A stretch of 64,000 nt of DNA from Polychytrium aggregatum (Eukaryota > Chytridiomycota > Chytridiomycetes > Polychytriales). A program made the position numbers and the translations under genes. The first letter of the stretch is position 1. Each line of letters starts with the position of its first letter. Below, one piece after another: positions 49,701 to 58,800 of the stretch. The notes beneath the pieces are model-generated. The model worked only from the letters and a program-made list of their open reading frames with translations. It did no database searches and had not been told where the DNA came from. The stretch lies in assembly GCF_025602895.1 (NCBI RefSeq), contig NW_026516294.1:124001-188000 (forward strand). Direction: 5' to 3'.

Positions 49701-50439
49701 TGGATCGGTGTTCGGGGGTCAGTGGTTCGAGGACACGGGCAAGTTGGGCAACGGGGTCGTAGGGTTCAACAGCAACTGTATTCAAGTCACTGCTCAGAGT
49801 ACAAACATACACGGCGCCGGGAGTCGAAGCCAGTGCGTTGATCTGCTGGGTCGACATGTGGTACTGGGATCGGAGTTCGAGGGTCGTGAGTGGCATTCCG
49901 GTGTCGGGTCGCGATGCCGTCCAAGTGTGGTGCTTCCCGTCGATCGAGAACTTGATTCGGTTGGAGGGCCAGTCGATCTCGGGGTTGGTCTGGTCGAGCC
50001 AGTTCTTGCCGAGGATAACGTCCCAGGTGAGTGGCGCGGTGAAGAGGTTGATGCGGGCGTGGTAGTCGTGGATGGTGAGGTCGACGGGATCGGTGACGGA
50101 GGACGGGAAGGACTTGCCGTTGGGCATCGTGACGGCGTTGGCGGTGGTCTTGGTTCGAAGGTCGAGGGTCGAGGCGAGGGTCTCGGAGATGTGCGAGTTG
50201 GTCGCACCAGGGTCGATGAGGACGGTGATCGGGGAGCCGTTGAGGGTGGCGTCGATCACAAGCAGTCCCTTGCCGTGGTTGGCGGCAATGCGGTGGGGTT
50301 CGTCGATGAGAGAGTTGATCAGGTGAGGTCCGGTGGCGAGAGTCAATAGTTCAGCGTCGGGGGTCGGAGTCGGATGGCGGCAACTCGCCGGGTCCTTCAG
50401 AGGTCGTAGTATCCAGGGGTTGCCGCCTCGTCGTTTCCC
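46702..50439 (-). CDS. pol: D2 Pol
   Basis: Same 1245-aa product as D1 Pol: protease with DPG, RT with YIDD, RNase H, integrase and chromodomain-like C-terminus. Entered by -1 shift at heptamer 50439-50433. No difference from D1 was noticed in the encoded protein. Confidence 0.94.
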   Translation of the reverse strand, partial: GKRRGGNPWILRPLKDPASCRHPTPTPDAELLTLATGPHLINSLIDEPHRIAANHGKGLLVIDATLNGSPITVLIDPGATNSHISETLASTLDLRTKTTANAVTMPNGKSFPSSVTDPVDLTIHDYHARINLFTAPLTWDVILGKNWLDQTNPEIDWPSNRIKFSIDGKHHTWTASRPDTGMPLTTLELRSQYHMSTQQINALASTPGAVYVCTLSSDLNTVAVEPYDPVAQLARVLEPLTPEHRSIIAKYRDAFNELKELPPHRPGIDMNIRLDDSAKPTWSSLYQMSAEELARLKDELDRLLRIGHIRKSVSPFGAPIFWVKQGDKFRLVFDFRALNKITVKDRTALPNMREIIDRLSKCRVFSKLDLQRGFHQIRIADADTPKTAFRTKYGHFEWLVMPFGLANSPSVFQAAMNDIFREFIDDFVFVYIDDILIASEDEDQHIRHIELVLDKIHRHGFKIRPEKCSFFNSTVTYLGFIIGEGRIQVHPSRIDAIKNYPRPTTEHELRSFLGLTNTIMSFVPGYAALAGPLSTLITTRSANSTKSVVWDDNAIAAFEQLKLLSPQSLHMVNPDKDIHLFTDWSESSASIGGWIGQDMDGSGTVRPIAFNSQKLHGSELNYSPYNGELLSITRHLDKFKNYLVGRKVFLHTDQKALKHILDSKTLNKRQQRAIDTMLDFDLEIQWIPGSWNKVADVLSRTPTAISKAVQVSIINAIVNLGPSPDDLLDTIRTQYSSDPILSALISVLRDNSTDGLKPWMKAQLHRFSLRHGILYFDSTRICIPGKDLRISIIKDHHDSVCAAHPGTNTLYKAISTHYYWPAMSKDIAEWVSHCDICQRAKIRRQQAYGHFSRIPVATRKMDTVALDFILGLPPVTDSLSGRTFNSITIFVDSLTKYVVLVPGNKTDSAEDVARQYFRDVFVHFGLAGTFISDHDTRFRSAFWTGLNTLLKTELRIAFAHHHEAAGQVERFVATVAEAIRCSTLALGSRWIDQVPYIQFALNSHSSASTGHSPFFLMHGQHPRTPANTDIIAESNPAAQSIEEMQATLDLVSDNIGKAQDRALYYANRHRRDISYDIGDQVLIDTTAYHFSTDDVTPSKMRMPYLGPFKIIEKIGTTGYRLRLPRTLRFTTELPASALVPYNTPSTDQLVFDEPGPNHNDESVFEAIIGHRINRRRRLPGYRHEFLLRWQGYDPSYDSWAPLAELLDGGLADIHDFLSRNRNLPEMDTLIDLCQAQVQRNSGSKN

Positions 50440-51455
50440 TGATCTTCGTAGAAGGTGGCCTGGTCGGCGGTCTCGACGATGGCGTTGATGCGGGGCTGGT
50501 TCAAGGGACACTGCGAGGCGATGTGGCCGAACTTGCGGCAGCGGAAGCAGCCTCCGTTACGGCGGAGGTACTCCTTCTCGCGGTCGGTGAGCTTCTTGAT
50601 CGGGCGCATGTCGACGTTGTCGAGGTCCATGGCGTTGGGGTCACGTGCGGGAGGCTGGGTCGGCTGGAAGGCGGGACGAGGAGGACGGACCATTGGGCGG
50701 AACTGCGGCTGACCAGGTGGAGCGCGGAAGAGAGGAGGTCGCTGGAACTGGAGCTCGCGGAAGGGTTGATCGCGGAACTGAGTGCGAGCGGGCTGCTGCA
50801 TCAGGGGTTGCGATTGACCCATAATGGACTCGTATCGCTCGGCGAGGGCCATGGCATCTTCGAGGGTGGCTGTGTTGGAGTCAAGCTTCCATTCGACTTC
50901 GATGCGCACCCTGTGCTTGAGCTTGGTGAGGTAGCGCTGCAGGTTCTGGCGGTTGTTGCTGAAGTGGGGCAGCTCGAGGAGGAGATCGCGGAAGCGAGAG
51001 TTGAACTGCTCGACGGAGCCGGTGTGGCGCAGTGCTTCGAACTCATCCTCGGTGGTGCGCAGCGAGGTGGACGGAAGGAAGGTGTCGCGGACGAGGGACA
51101 GGACGGCGGCCGGGGTCAGGTTGTCGAGTTGCTTGCCCTGGGACCAGAGGCGCCACCAGGTCTTGGCCTTGCCCTTGAGGTTCATGGCGACGGTGGCGAC
51201 AGCGGTGGCGTCATCGAGACTGTGGAAGGCAATGTACTCGGTCATTGAGAAGACAAACTCGTCAACGACAGCAGCCTTACGCTCGCCAGTGAAGGCGTCG
51301 GGGAGCGGGATCTTGGGACGCTTGAAACCGGGAGGGACCGTGGGGAGATTCGGCTGGGCAGTCAGGGCGGAGAGGACCAGGGCGCGGTCCTCGAGCGATA
51401 GTTGTTCAAGGGCCTGGAGACAGGCATTGACGGCGGGATCGTCCGATGCTACCAT
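50397..51455 (-). CDS. gag: D2 Gag
   Basis: Same 352-aa product as D1 Gag, with the start codon again spanning the LTR/primer-site junction (51455-51453) and the zinc knuckle CFRCRKFGHIASQC near the C-terminus. Confidence 0.93.
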   Translation of the reverse strand: MVASDDPAVNACLQALEQLSLEDRALVLSALTAQPNLPTVPPGFKRPKIPLPDAFTGERKAAVVDEFVFSMTEYIAFHSLDDATAVATVAMNLKGKAKTWWRLWSQGKQLDNLTPAAVLSLVRDTFLPSTSLRTTEDEFEALRHTGSVEQFNSRFRDLLLELPHFSNNRQNLQRYLTKLKHRVRIEVEWKLDSNTATLEDAMALAERYESIMGQSQPLMQQPARTQFRDQPFRELQFQRPPLFRAPPGQPQFRPMVRPPRPAFQPTQPPARDPNAMDLDNVDMRPIKKLTDREKEYLRRNGGCFRCRKFGHIASQCPLNQPRINAIVETADQATFYEDQGNDEAATPGYYDL

Positions 51456-51920
51456 GTCAGATCACGGGATCAAGAGGAGATCAAAAGAAAAAGATAGAGA
51501 AGGGTTTTATTGATCTTAGCGAGGCTAGGATCTAGAGTCAAGTGTGTCTGGGGTCGAAGGTGATGACCAGAAACATGAGCGGGTGAAGGCGGGCTATTTA
51601 TCTGTCTGGCGGTCCCGGAGGCGAAGCCTGCCGCAGCGGGGGCGAAGCAGCGGAGGCGGCGGGACAGCAGCCAGGCAGCAACGGCTAACCGGAGAAACAT
51701 GTGAAAGTCTGACAAATGCTCGGTGGCTGACAAATGCGGGTGACACAGCGTCTGACTAATGCATGGTCGATGACAAATGCAGGGAAAACAGAGCGGCGTG
51801 TGCAACATGAGAGCAAGGAAAAAGGAAAGGCGTCACAGGACAAAGGAAAAGGAAAGTGTGCGACGCAAACAGTGACACAAGTGCGACGGTGCAGCTAGGC
51901 GGGCAGAGCGATCTGTGACA
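51455..51920 (-). repeat. D2 5' LTR (466 bp)
   Basis: Matches 42990-43455; flanked by the duplicated gtagg at 51921. Confidence 0.95.
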
Positions 51921-51925
51921 GTAGG

Positions 51926-52228
51926 AGATGGTATCTCCGACGCTGTGCTGCGCGTACTGCGCGTACTGCGCGGCGCAGTGGGTCGTGACCTGTGCTGCGC
52001 TTTGCGTTTTCACGCACCGCAGGCAGGCCACCGCAGGGTATACCTGCGGGTTGCCCCCGTTCCCCCCGTTTGTCTGGAGTTCGGTTTTATCGTGAATAAA
52101 CGTAAGTGCTCCCCGAGCTCACCCGTCCGCTAGAGTAGCCTAGCACCGCCCTGTTCTGCCCCGTCCTGTCTTGTCTTGTACCCCCTCCCTCCCCGTCTTG
52201 CCCCAACGTCCCAGTAGTGGACGTTACA
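51926..52228 (+). repeat. B2 3' LTR, remaining 303 bp
   Basis: Continues from 46201 and ends ACGTTACA. Same as 35320-35622. Followed by gaccc, the B2 target duplication. Confidence 0.93.
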
Positions 52229-52233
52229 GACCC

Positions 52234-52699
52234 CATACTCAGCGGTCGCAAACCGGTAGCCTCCGTGGGACAGGTACGACGGATATTCCTGTGGAGACTC
52301 GGAGTATTCCCCCCCAAGCCAGACAGAATCTGCAAAAAATGTGAAAGAGAGGGCCACCCAGATGTCAAAGTCAACCGCCGACACGTGGCAGAATGCATAG
52401 ACGCCGAAGGACGACTGTGGGAATTTCTTAGAACTCCGCCACCACCAGAAGGATTATCGTATATTGACCAAGCCATCGATGCCCTCCCCAAGCTCAAGCG
52501 ACTACCCCAGAAGCCGTTCACGACCGACGAAACAAGACTAGAAGCATGGCGGACCGAGTACCAAAAAGTACTCGACCAGTCCCCACCACTGTGGAGAGCA
52601 GTGCTGGAAACCCTAGGTGCAGTCACCAACCAATGTATGGGTTGGACTGACGACATAACAGCCCCCGCGAGAGTCGCAAGGGACCATGTGGACAACTGA
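52234..52699 (+). CDS. LINE ORF2, piece 3 (C-terminal zinc finger)
   Basis: Resumes ORF2 after B2 and its duplicated gaccc with a PILSGRKPVASV frame. A cysteine/histidine finger, CKKCEREGHPDVKVNRRHVAEC (split here as CKKC, then HPDV and HVAEC), lies near residues 1038-1059 of the whole protein, in the position of the C-terminal zinc knuckle of many LINE ORF2 proteins. Ends HVDN-stop at 52697-52699. All three pieces together give 1159 aa without stop or frameshift. Confidence 0.9.
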
Positions 52700-52956
52700 T
52701 CCCACGGCCACACGGAGAAAAATAGTGTGGGATAGGGGCATGCTCTGACAACCTCGTGCTAAAGGGCGATGAGTACTCGCAAATCTTGACATCGCTTGAC
52801 CTCTCCCTGCCGCTTGAACCCTCACGGGTGATGAGGGGAAGGAACACCCACTACTATCCCAGCTGGCCGCATGGCCAGCAACCAGTGCCAGAGCCCGAAC
52901 GGGACGCTAAGGCAAAAGTCTGTCTAATAAACGGACCCATCTGATGAAAAAAAAAA
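52700..52956 (+). other. LINE 3' UTR, poly(A) signal and A-run
   Basis: 257 bp without an ORF. AATAAA at 52926-52931 and ten A at 52947-52956 mark the 3' end of the LINE. Confidence 0.8.
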
Positions 52957-53067
52957 TGAGCTAATTCCCCAGGTTTGCCCCGATCTCGTTATCGAGTGTT
53001 CCGCGGACGCACCTTTTGAATTACTGCCCTCCCATTGCCTACCAACAAAACCAACCCGGTATCAACC

Positions 53068-53227
53068 ATGCCCCCCGACGACTCGCCTGCCCCCGAAATG
53101 GCCGTAGACGTCCATGACAGTGTCCCTGGACCCTCCAGAGCACCCCCTGAGGCCCAAACTCAGCCCGAAACAATCGATCTCACGGACCAGCCCACGCCCA
53201 AGAAACGCAGAGGCGATGGCCAAGAAG
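53068..53227 (+). CDS. Unassigned ORF start, cut by LTR A3 (possible LINE ORF1 N-terminus)
   Basis: ATG at 53068 opens 53 codons (MPPDDSPAPEMAVDVHD...) that run into the A3 LTR at 53228. The open frame reaches back to a TTG at 53035, but the ATG is the better start. It is acidic and proline-rich with a basic NLS-like patch (PKKRR) near the break. It begins about 110 bp after the LINE A-run, so it could be ORF1 of a second, head-to-tail LINE copy; no ORF1 N-terminus is available in the window to compare. The 111 bp between (52957-53067) show nothing else I recognise. Confidence 0.45.
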
Positions 53228-54238
53228 TGTTAGAGTCCGAAAGTGACTCAACGGCAAAAGAAGAAGTGAACTCGAAGTAAGCTCAGGGAAAGCAAGGGTA
53301 AAGTCCGAAGTGGACTCGGAGAGGGAGCGAGGAAAGCAAAGATCCGTTCAAGATAAGACTTGTCTCGAAATGAGACGTGAGGAACACTCAGAGAATAAAG
53401 TAGAAGGCACTTTATTAAGTCCTATTTTGAACGCTGAGGTTCGACTACACATCGCGGGGGTCAGGCTATTTATAGACAAGTCCGGACTTGGCAGCGAAGG
53501 GCGGCCAAGGGAGGGAAAAGTGGGCGATCGAGCAGGGCGAAGGGGGCGATGCACGAGCGAGGGCCGAGAAGGACCACCGAGACAGGCAGAGAACCAAAGC
53601 GAGGGAGGCGCAAGCAAAAGCGAAGCACCTGGCAGGAGAAATATGATATAGACATACCTCTTTTATTTCCGTTGCCCCCTCCATCGAGGCGGGGCGAGCA
53701 GCCGCCTTTTATGCCTGGTGGTGGGGGCCGTTGGCGCGTGTTGGGTCCCACAACAGCGCGCACCCATTTCCATATCCATTACTTCGACACCCTACATCAT
53801 GTGACTTCAACCTTAGTTCGACCACGTCGCTATCCCTGTGCTTATTGTCCATTACAAGAAACGTGCAAAGGCGAAGCAATGTGACTCAACGTCCAAGAAG
53901 CGGATTGGTCAAGTATAAGGTTGGGGCAAATGCATGCGAGATGAACAAGAGATCGGGGCGGTCAGGCAGGTCATGAGTCACCGGTGGGGGGACACATGAC
54001 CGGCAGCCGAATTGCAGCCAATCGCAGCAAGGCGCGTGCACAAACAAACCGGCGCGTGCGAAGAAGTCAAAGGAAACGGAGCAGCGCGGGAAAACGGAAG
54101 TGCGGAAGGAGCGGAAAAGACAGGCAAAAGGCGGAAAATCGGAGGGGAACTGCAAAGCTACACACAAACAAACAGAAAGGCAAAAGAACAACCAAGTGTG
54201 CAGTCAAAGTGGAGAACAAGCAGGAGCTATCCCTAACA
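53228..54238 (-). repeat. A3: lone family A LTR with an internal insertion, no target duplication
   Basis: Family A LTR (TGTTAG...CTAACA), 791 bp once the 215-bp insertion and its 5-bp duplication are removed. The flanks differ (agaag on the left, ccaca on the right) and belong to different sequences, so it is not a simple solo LTR. Hairpin stems in U5 are partly degraded. Confidence 0.88.
53642..53856 (-). mobile_element. 215-bp LTR-like insertion inside LTR A3
   Basis: Flanked by a 5-bp duplication agaaa (53637-53641 and 53857-53861). On the minus strand it begins TGTAATGG and contains a TATA-like CATAAAAGG and, near its end, AATAAA. This looks like a small solo LTR of a family not otherwise present. 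The other end (TATATCATA) is not a perfect CA terminus, so the class is uncertain. Confidence 0.6.
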
Positions 54239-54403
54239 CCACATCGCCTCGCAGTGTCCCTTGAACTAGCCCCGCATCAACGCCATCGTCGAGACCGCCG
54301 ACCAGGCCACCTTCTACGAAGATCAGGGAAACGACGAGGCGGCAACCCCTGAATCCTACGACCTCTGAAGGACCCGGTGAGTTGCCGCCATCCGACTCCG
54401 ACT
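54239..54403 (+). pseudogene. Family D gag/pol fragment, plus strand
   Basis: Matches the D Gag C-terminus from the zinc knuckle on (ASQCPLN, then RINAIVETADQATF...) and the first bases of pol. It includes GGGAAAC and the GTTGCCGCC arm. A CAG-to-TAG change makes a stop early in the fragment. Orientation is opposite to D1-D3. Bounded by A3 on the left and a D LTR fragment on the right. Confidence 0.88.
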
Positions 54404-54500
54404 GTCAGATCACGGGATCAAGAGGAAGTCAAAATAAAATGATAGAGAAGGTGCTTTTATTGATCTTAGCGAGGCTATGATCTAGATTCAAGTGTGTCTG
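54404..54500 (-). repeat. Family D LTR fragment (about 97 bp), cut by C2
   Basis: Starts exactly at a D LTR terminus (tgtcagatcacggg) and matches the first ~97 bp of a D LTR with several differences, then meets the C2 LTR. Opposite orientation to the D coding fragment beside it, so it belongs to a different D copy. Confidence 0.85.
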
Positions 54501-54871
54501 TGTAATGAATCAGGACATGCAGGTGCAGAGAGAGACACACGGTCACCACTCGCGACTGATTGGCAGTAGAGGTTGCTGCGCTTTTGGAATTCTAGATCCA
54601 CTGCCCCGGCCTAGAGAAGCAGGGGCGTCCCATTCCTTCTCCACAGAAACGTCTTTGTAGGGTAGCCTCTTTTCTAGAAAATTGCCAGCAAAGGCCAGCC
54701 GACCCATTTATACCCGACCTTGACCCCGCCTGTAAACCCGCCAGTGAAGTATTCCAATAAATCATCACTCTACCTAGTCTCTTGCCCCTTGTACTTCCAG
54801 TAAACCTCCTCAGTCTTCCCTCCACCAAGTCAGCCTCCGCCCCAGCTCTGTTCCTGCCCCTGTTTCTTACA
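54501..54871 (+). repeat. C2 5' LTR (371 bp)
   Basis: TGTAATG...CTTACA (TGTAA/TTACA ends). TATA-like TTTATA at 54707-54712, predicted mRNA start AGTGAAGTAT at 54743, AATAAA at 54756-54761. Confidence 0.88.
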
Positions 54872-54873
54872 TC

Positions 54874-54883
54874 ATACTTCACT
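54874..54883 (+). other. Self-primer binding site, family C
   Basis: ATACTTCACT, two bases after the LTR, complements AGTGAAGTAT at 54743-54752 over 10 bp. Confidence 0.72.
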
Positions 54884-54888
54884 CGACC

Positions 54889-55821
54889 ATGGACGACGTC
54901 GCCCACCCTGCCATTGAACAGATCGCTGCACTCACTGCTCAATGCCAACAGCAACAACAAGCAATTCAGCAGCTCCAGGCTCAACTCCAGCAACAAATGC
55001 AAGTGCTCCAGCAGCAGCAACAACTCCAACAATTTCAGCAACCCAGGGCCGAACAACCTCATGCCCATGCCAGGGAACCAAAGGTCCCCGATCCGGAAAG
55101 ATTCCACGGCTATGCCAAAGAAATCAAGAACTTCATGTCCAATGTTGAGAACCTTATCGCCCTACAACCATCCAGATTTCCGACAGAGCAGATCAAGGTA
55201 CGATATGTCGGAACCCTCCTCGCAGACCAAGCCCTGTCGTGGTTCCGTACTCTCCCCGGGCTTCCAGACTCCCTCAACGACCTCTGGTCAGCCATGACAG
55301 CCACATTTGGCGACCCGCATGCCATCTGGACAGCCAGGACAAGACTCAAGACCCTCAAACAAGGCCGCCAATCTTGTGTGAGCTACACGACGCGCTTCAA
55401 GCAACTCGCACTGGAAGCGGACTACAACGATGGAGCTCTCTTTCAGTATTACTATGACGGACTTTCTGAGACCATCAAGGATGTCCTGTCGCAGACTCTC
55501 GACGTCCCGGAATCCCTTGACAGATTCCAAATCCTCTGTATTCAACTCGATAACAGACAATTCTCTCGCAGGTTGGAACGATCGATCAATGGTCGTAACG
55601 AGTTCACGGCAAGGACTCCATTCACACCATCGCCTGAACACCCTCGAGGGGACGCGATGCAAATTGACTCCGTACAAGTCCTCCCTCGCAGCCCCCTCAC
55701 CAAGATCGAGAAGGATAGAAGAATGAAGCTTGGTCTCTGTCTCTATTGTGGAGAGCCGGGGCACATTGCCAAGGAATGCCCTAAGAAACAGTCCCCAAAA
55801 GGACCAGTCCAGGCCTTGTAG
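54889..55821 (+). CDS. gag: C2 Gag
   Basis: 310 aa. ATG at 54889, only five bases after the self-primer site. Glutamine-rich coiled coil (about 15-50), capsid core (LADQALSWFRTL), zinc knuckle CLYCGEPGHIAKEC (about 285-298), stop TAG at 55819-55821 within the frameshift stem-loop. Intact. Confidence 0.92.
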   Translation: MDDVAHPAIEQIAALTAQCQQQQQAIQQLQAQLQQQMQVLQQQQQLQQFQQPRAEQPHAHAREPKVPDPERFHGYAKEIKNFMSNVENLIALQPSRFPTEQIKVRYVGTLLADQALSWFRTLPGLPDSLNDLWSAMTATFGDPHAIWTARTRLKTLKQGRQSCVSYTTRFKQLALEADYNDGALFQYYYDGLSETIKDVLSQTLDVPESLDRFQILCIQLDNRQFSRRLERSINGRNEFTARTPFTPSPEHPRGDAMQIDSVQVLPRSPLTKIEKDRRMKLGLCLYCGEPGHIAKECPKKQSPKGPVQAL

Positions 55822-55839
55822 AGGGGACGAACCTGGACT
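55794..55839 (+). promoter_or_regulatory. Programmed -1 frameshift signal, family C
   Basis: CCCAAAA (55794-55800) in gag phase TCC-CCA-AAA, 5-nt spacer, stem AGTCCAGG (55806-55813) with CCTGGACT (55832-55839), perfect over 8 bp. The gag TAG is in the 18-nt loop. The -1 frame is open into pol. C1 has the same (heptamer 10306-10300). Confidence 0.88.
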
Positions 55840-58800
55840 CCACCCTGTTAACCCCCTCTATCGCACATGTTTCACACATTTCAAAAAAGCCTTCAAAGAA
55901 CTTGATCATCTCTGTTACACTTTCTTCTCAAAACAAAACTCCAATTCCAGCTCTTGCCTTGATTGACTCTGGATCCTCATGCAACTTGATCGACTCCTCC
56001 TTTGCCAAAGAAAAGAAGATACCCTTTACGAAGAAGCCCCGCCCAGTGGTTGTCCACCTGGCCGACAGCTCAATCTCACAATTCATTACAGCCGAGACAG
56101 TGCCCCTCACCTTGAATATTGATACCCCGCCACACAGTGATAAGGCTGTGCTTGACCTCTTTGGATGCAACTCCAAGGAATACAGCCTCATCCTTGGGAT
56201 GCCGTGGCTACAACGAAACAACCCCTCCATCAACTGGGTCACAGGAGAAGTTCTCTTTCCCCGAGATTGCAAAGATATTGACATCCTCTGCCCTGAACCC
56301 AAGTCCTTCCAAGACCTGAACCAGAAAGCGGCAATCCCCCCTCTGGTGATTGGCACAGTTGAAACACCGTCACCTGAGGAACCCACATCGCCTAAGATAC
56401 CCATGGAATATAGCTGCCTTGCCGAGGTCTTTTCCAAGACCAAGGCGGACCTCCTGCCCACTCAAAGACCCTTCGACTGCGATATACCCCTAAAGGACGA
56501 GACCTTGCCACCGCCTTTCAAACCATTGTACAACCTCTCACCGCAAGAGTCAAAGGCTCTCGAAGGATACATCAACGAGATGCTCAACAAAGGATTCATC
56601 AAGCCCTCCAAGTCCCCAGCTGGCGCGCCTATCTTTTTCGTCAGGAAGAAAGATGGAGGACTCAGACCATGTATCGATTACCGAGATTTGAACGAAATGA
56701 CTATCAAGAATAGATATCCGCTTCCTTTGATTTCGGAACTCCTCGACCGGCTCGGCCAATCCCGAATATTTACAAAGATCGACCTCCGTGGCGCATACAA
56801 TCTTGTCAGGATGAAACCTGAAGACCAATGGAAAACTGCATTTCGATCGAAATTCGGCCATTATGAGTACCTCGTCATGCCGTTCGGGCTGACTAACGCA
56901 CCGGCAATATTCCAGAGCATGATGAACCACATCTTCCGGGACATCATCGACAGATTCGTTGTTGTCTACTTGGATGATATCCTCGTATTTTCTCCCACAC
57001 TCGAAGAACATATACCCCACGTCTCGGAAGTCCTCAAGCGGTTACGAGACAACAACCTGTATGCAAAACTTGAGAAATGCGAGTTCCATCAAACCACGGT
57101 CGAGTTCCTTGGGTTTGTGATTTCCGCGAACGGAGTCAAGCATGGCTCCTGACAAGGTCCGCTCTATCGTGGAATGGAAGCAACCCCGATCCTTGAAGGA
57201 GGTCCAGAGCTTCCTCGGACTATGCAATTTCTACCGCAAATTTATCAGCCATTATTCCGAAGTCGCTAAACCCCTCACAGATTTGACCAAGAAGGACACA
57301 CCATTCGGATGGTCGACAAGTGCAACAGAGGCATTCGACTCCCTCAAGGTAGCCATGACCTCCGCTCCGCTCCTCAAACATGCCGACCCAACACTTCCCT
57401 TCATCCTGGAGACGGACGCGTCCGATTTCGCACTCGGAGCGGTGCTGTCGCAACGCGAATCCGATGACCCGCTCTCGGCCATCCACCCTGTAGCGTTCTT
57501 CTCTCGGAAACTGGACGATGCCGAGAGGAATTACACCGTGCACGATAAGGAATTACTAGCAATTGTCGAGGCATTCCGACATTGGAGACACTATTTGGTT
57601 GGCTCAAAGGAGATCAACGTATTTTCAGACCACAAGAATCTTACATTTTTCAGAAGCAGGCGACAGTTGAAACAAAGACACGCCCGGTGGGCCGAACTGT
57701 TGTCCGAATTCGACTACAAACTATGTTACACCCCAGGTCACCTCAACGCAGTAGCCGATGCACTCTCAAGACGACCAGACCTTGCCCCTGAAGAGGAGGA
57801 TGGCATTGCACCCTCCAAGAGACACATGACTCAGTTGCCGGATACACTTTGGGCTCGTGCAACAATGGTAAGGATGCCACACCAAGAAGTAATCGCTGAC
57901 GAATCGAGGAAACTCGAAATCCTCAAGTCGCGACATGATGCACCGACCGCAGGCCATCCAGGACAAGCAAGAACTTTCGAACTTGTCAGTAGAGACTTTT
58001 ATTGGCCCGACATGAGAAGATTCGTGAAAGAGTACGTGAAATCTTGTGAGACCTGTCAACGAAACAAAGCCGAACGAGCGAAACCATTTGGACTCCTCGA
58101 GCCCTTGCCTATCGCAAGCGCACCATGGTCGTCTGTGACCATGGATTTCATCGTGAAGCTTCCCAAGTCAAACGGATACGATTCGATCCTAGTCCTCGTG
58201 TGCCGCCGTACCAAGCAGGCACACTTCGTCCCCTGCTGCGAGACCATCGATGCGGAGAAGACAGCAACCTTGTTCATCGATAATGTGTTCAAGTACCATG
58301 GGCTCCCTCAGTCAATCATTTCCGACCGCGGACCCCAATTCCGATCCCATTTCTGGAAGGCTTTAACCAAATCGCTCGGGATACGCCTCAAGCTCTCCAC
58401 GGCATACCATCCGGAAACAGATGGACAGACCGAAAGAACGAATCAGTCCCTCGAACAATACCTTCGTTGTTTCGTGAACTATGAGCAGGACGATTGGTCT
58501 CAACTGCTTCCTATCGCAGAATTTGCCCATAACAACTGTCCGAACGCAAGCACTCAGATGTCTCTGTTTTTTGCCAACTATGGTTTTCATCCGCGCGGTG
58601 ATTTCGAGGCAAGCTTGAGAGACGAAGTGAACATCCCCGCAGCCAAATCTCATCTCGAGCGACTCAAGGAAGTCAACGCCTTTCTTGAGAAATCACTGAA
58701 GCAGTCACAAGAAGATGCACGTCGCTTTGCGGACCGCTCTCGCCGGGATCATCAGTTCAGTGTTGGTGACAAAGTGTGGTTAATCCGAAAGAATATTGTC

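Larger units (their letters stand above)
46202..51920 (-). mobile_element. Gypsy family D element, copy D2, complete
   Basis: 5719 bp, same length and same encoded proteins as D1 (offset 8465). LTRs 46202-46667 and 51455-51920. Target duplication gtagg. Sits six bases inside the B2 3' LTR. Confidence 0.96.
35314..52228 (+). mobile_element. Gypsy family B element, copy B2, host of D1 and D2
   Basis: Complete plus-strand element once D1 (37737-43455) and D2 (46202-51920) are set aside. Target duplication gaccc at 35309-35313 and 52229-52233, in LINE ORF2. 5' LTR 35314-35622; 3' LTR split as 46196-46201 plus 51926-52228 (6 + 303 = 309 bp). Gag, frameshift site, pol with chromodomain and purine tract (gtgtgggag, 46187-46195) are all intact. 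Confidence 0.95.
15875..52956 (+). mobile_element. APE-type LINE split into three pieces by later LTR elements
   Basis: Non-LTR retrotransposon read as 15875-16145, 32427-35313 and 52234-52956, interrupted by the E/F/G composite and by B2. It has the end of ORF1, a complete ORF2 when the insertions and the B2 target duplication are left out, and a 3' UTR with AATAAA (52926-52931) 15 nt before a 10-A run (52947-52956). A2 cuts off its 5' part. It is the oldest insertion visible in this half of the window. Confidence 0.9.
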
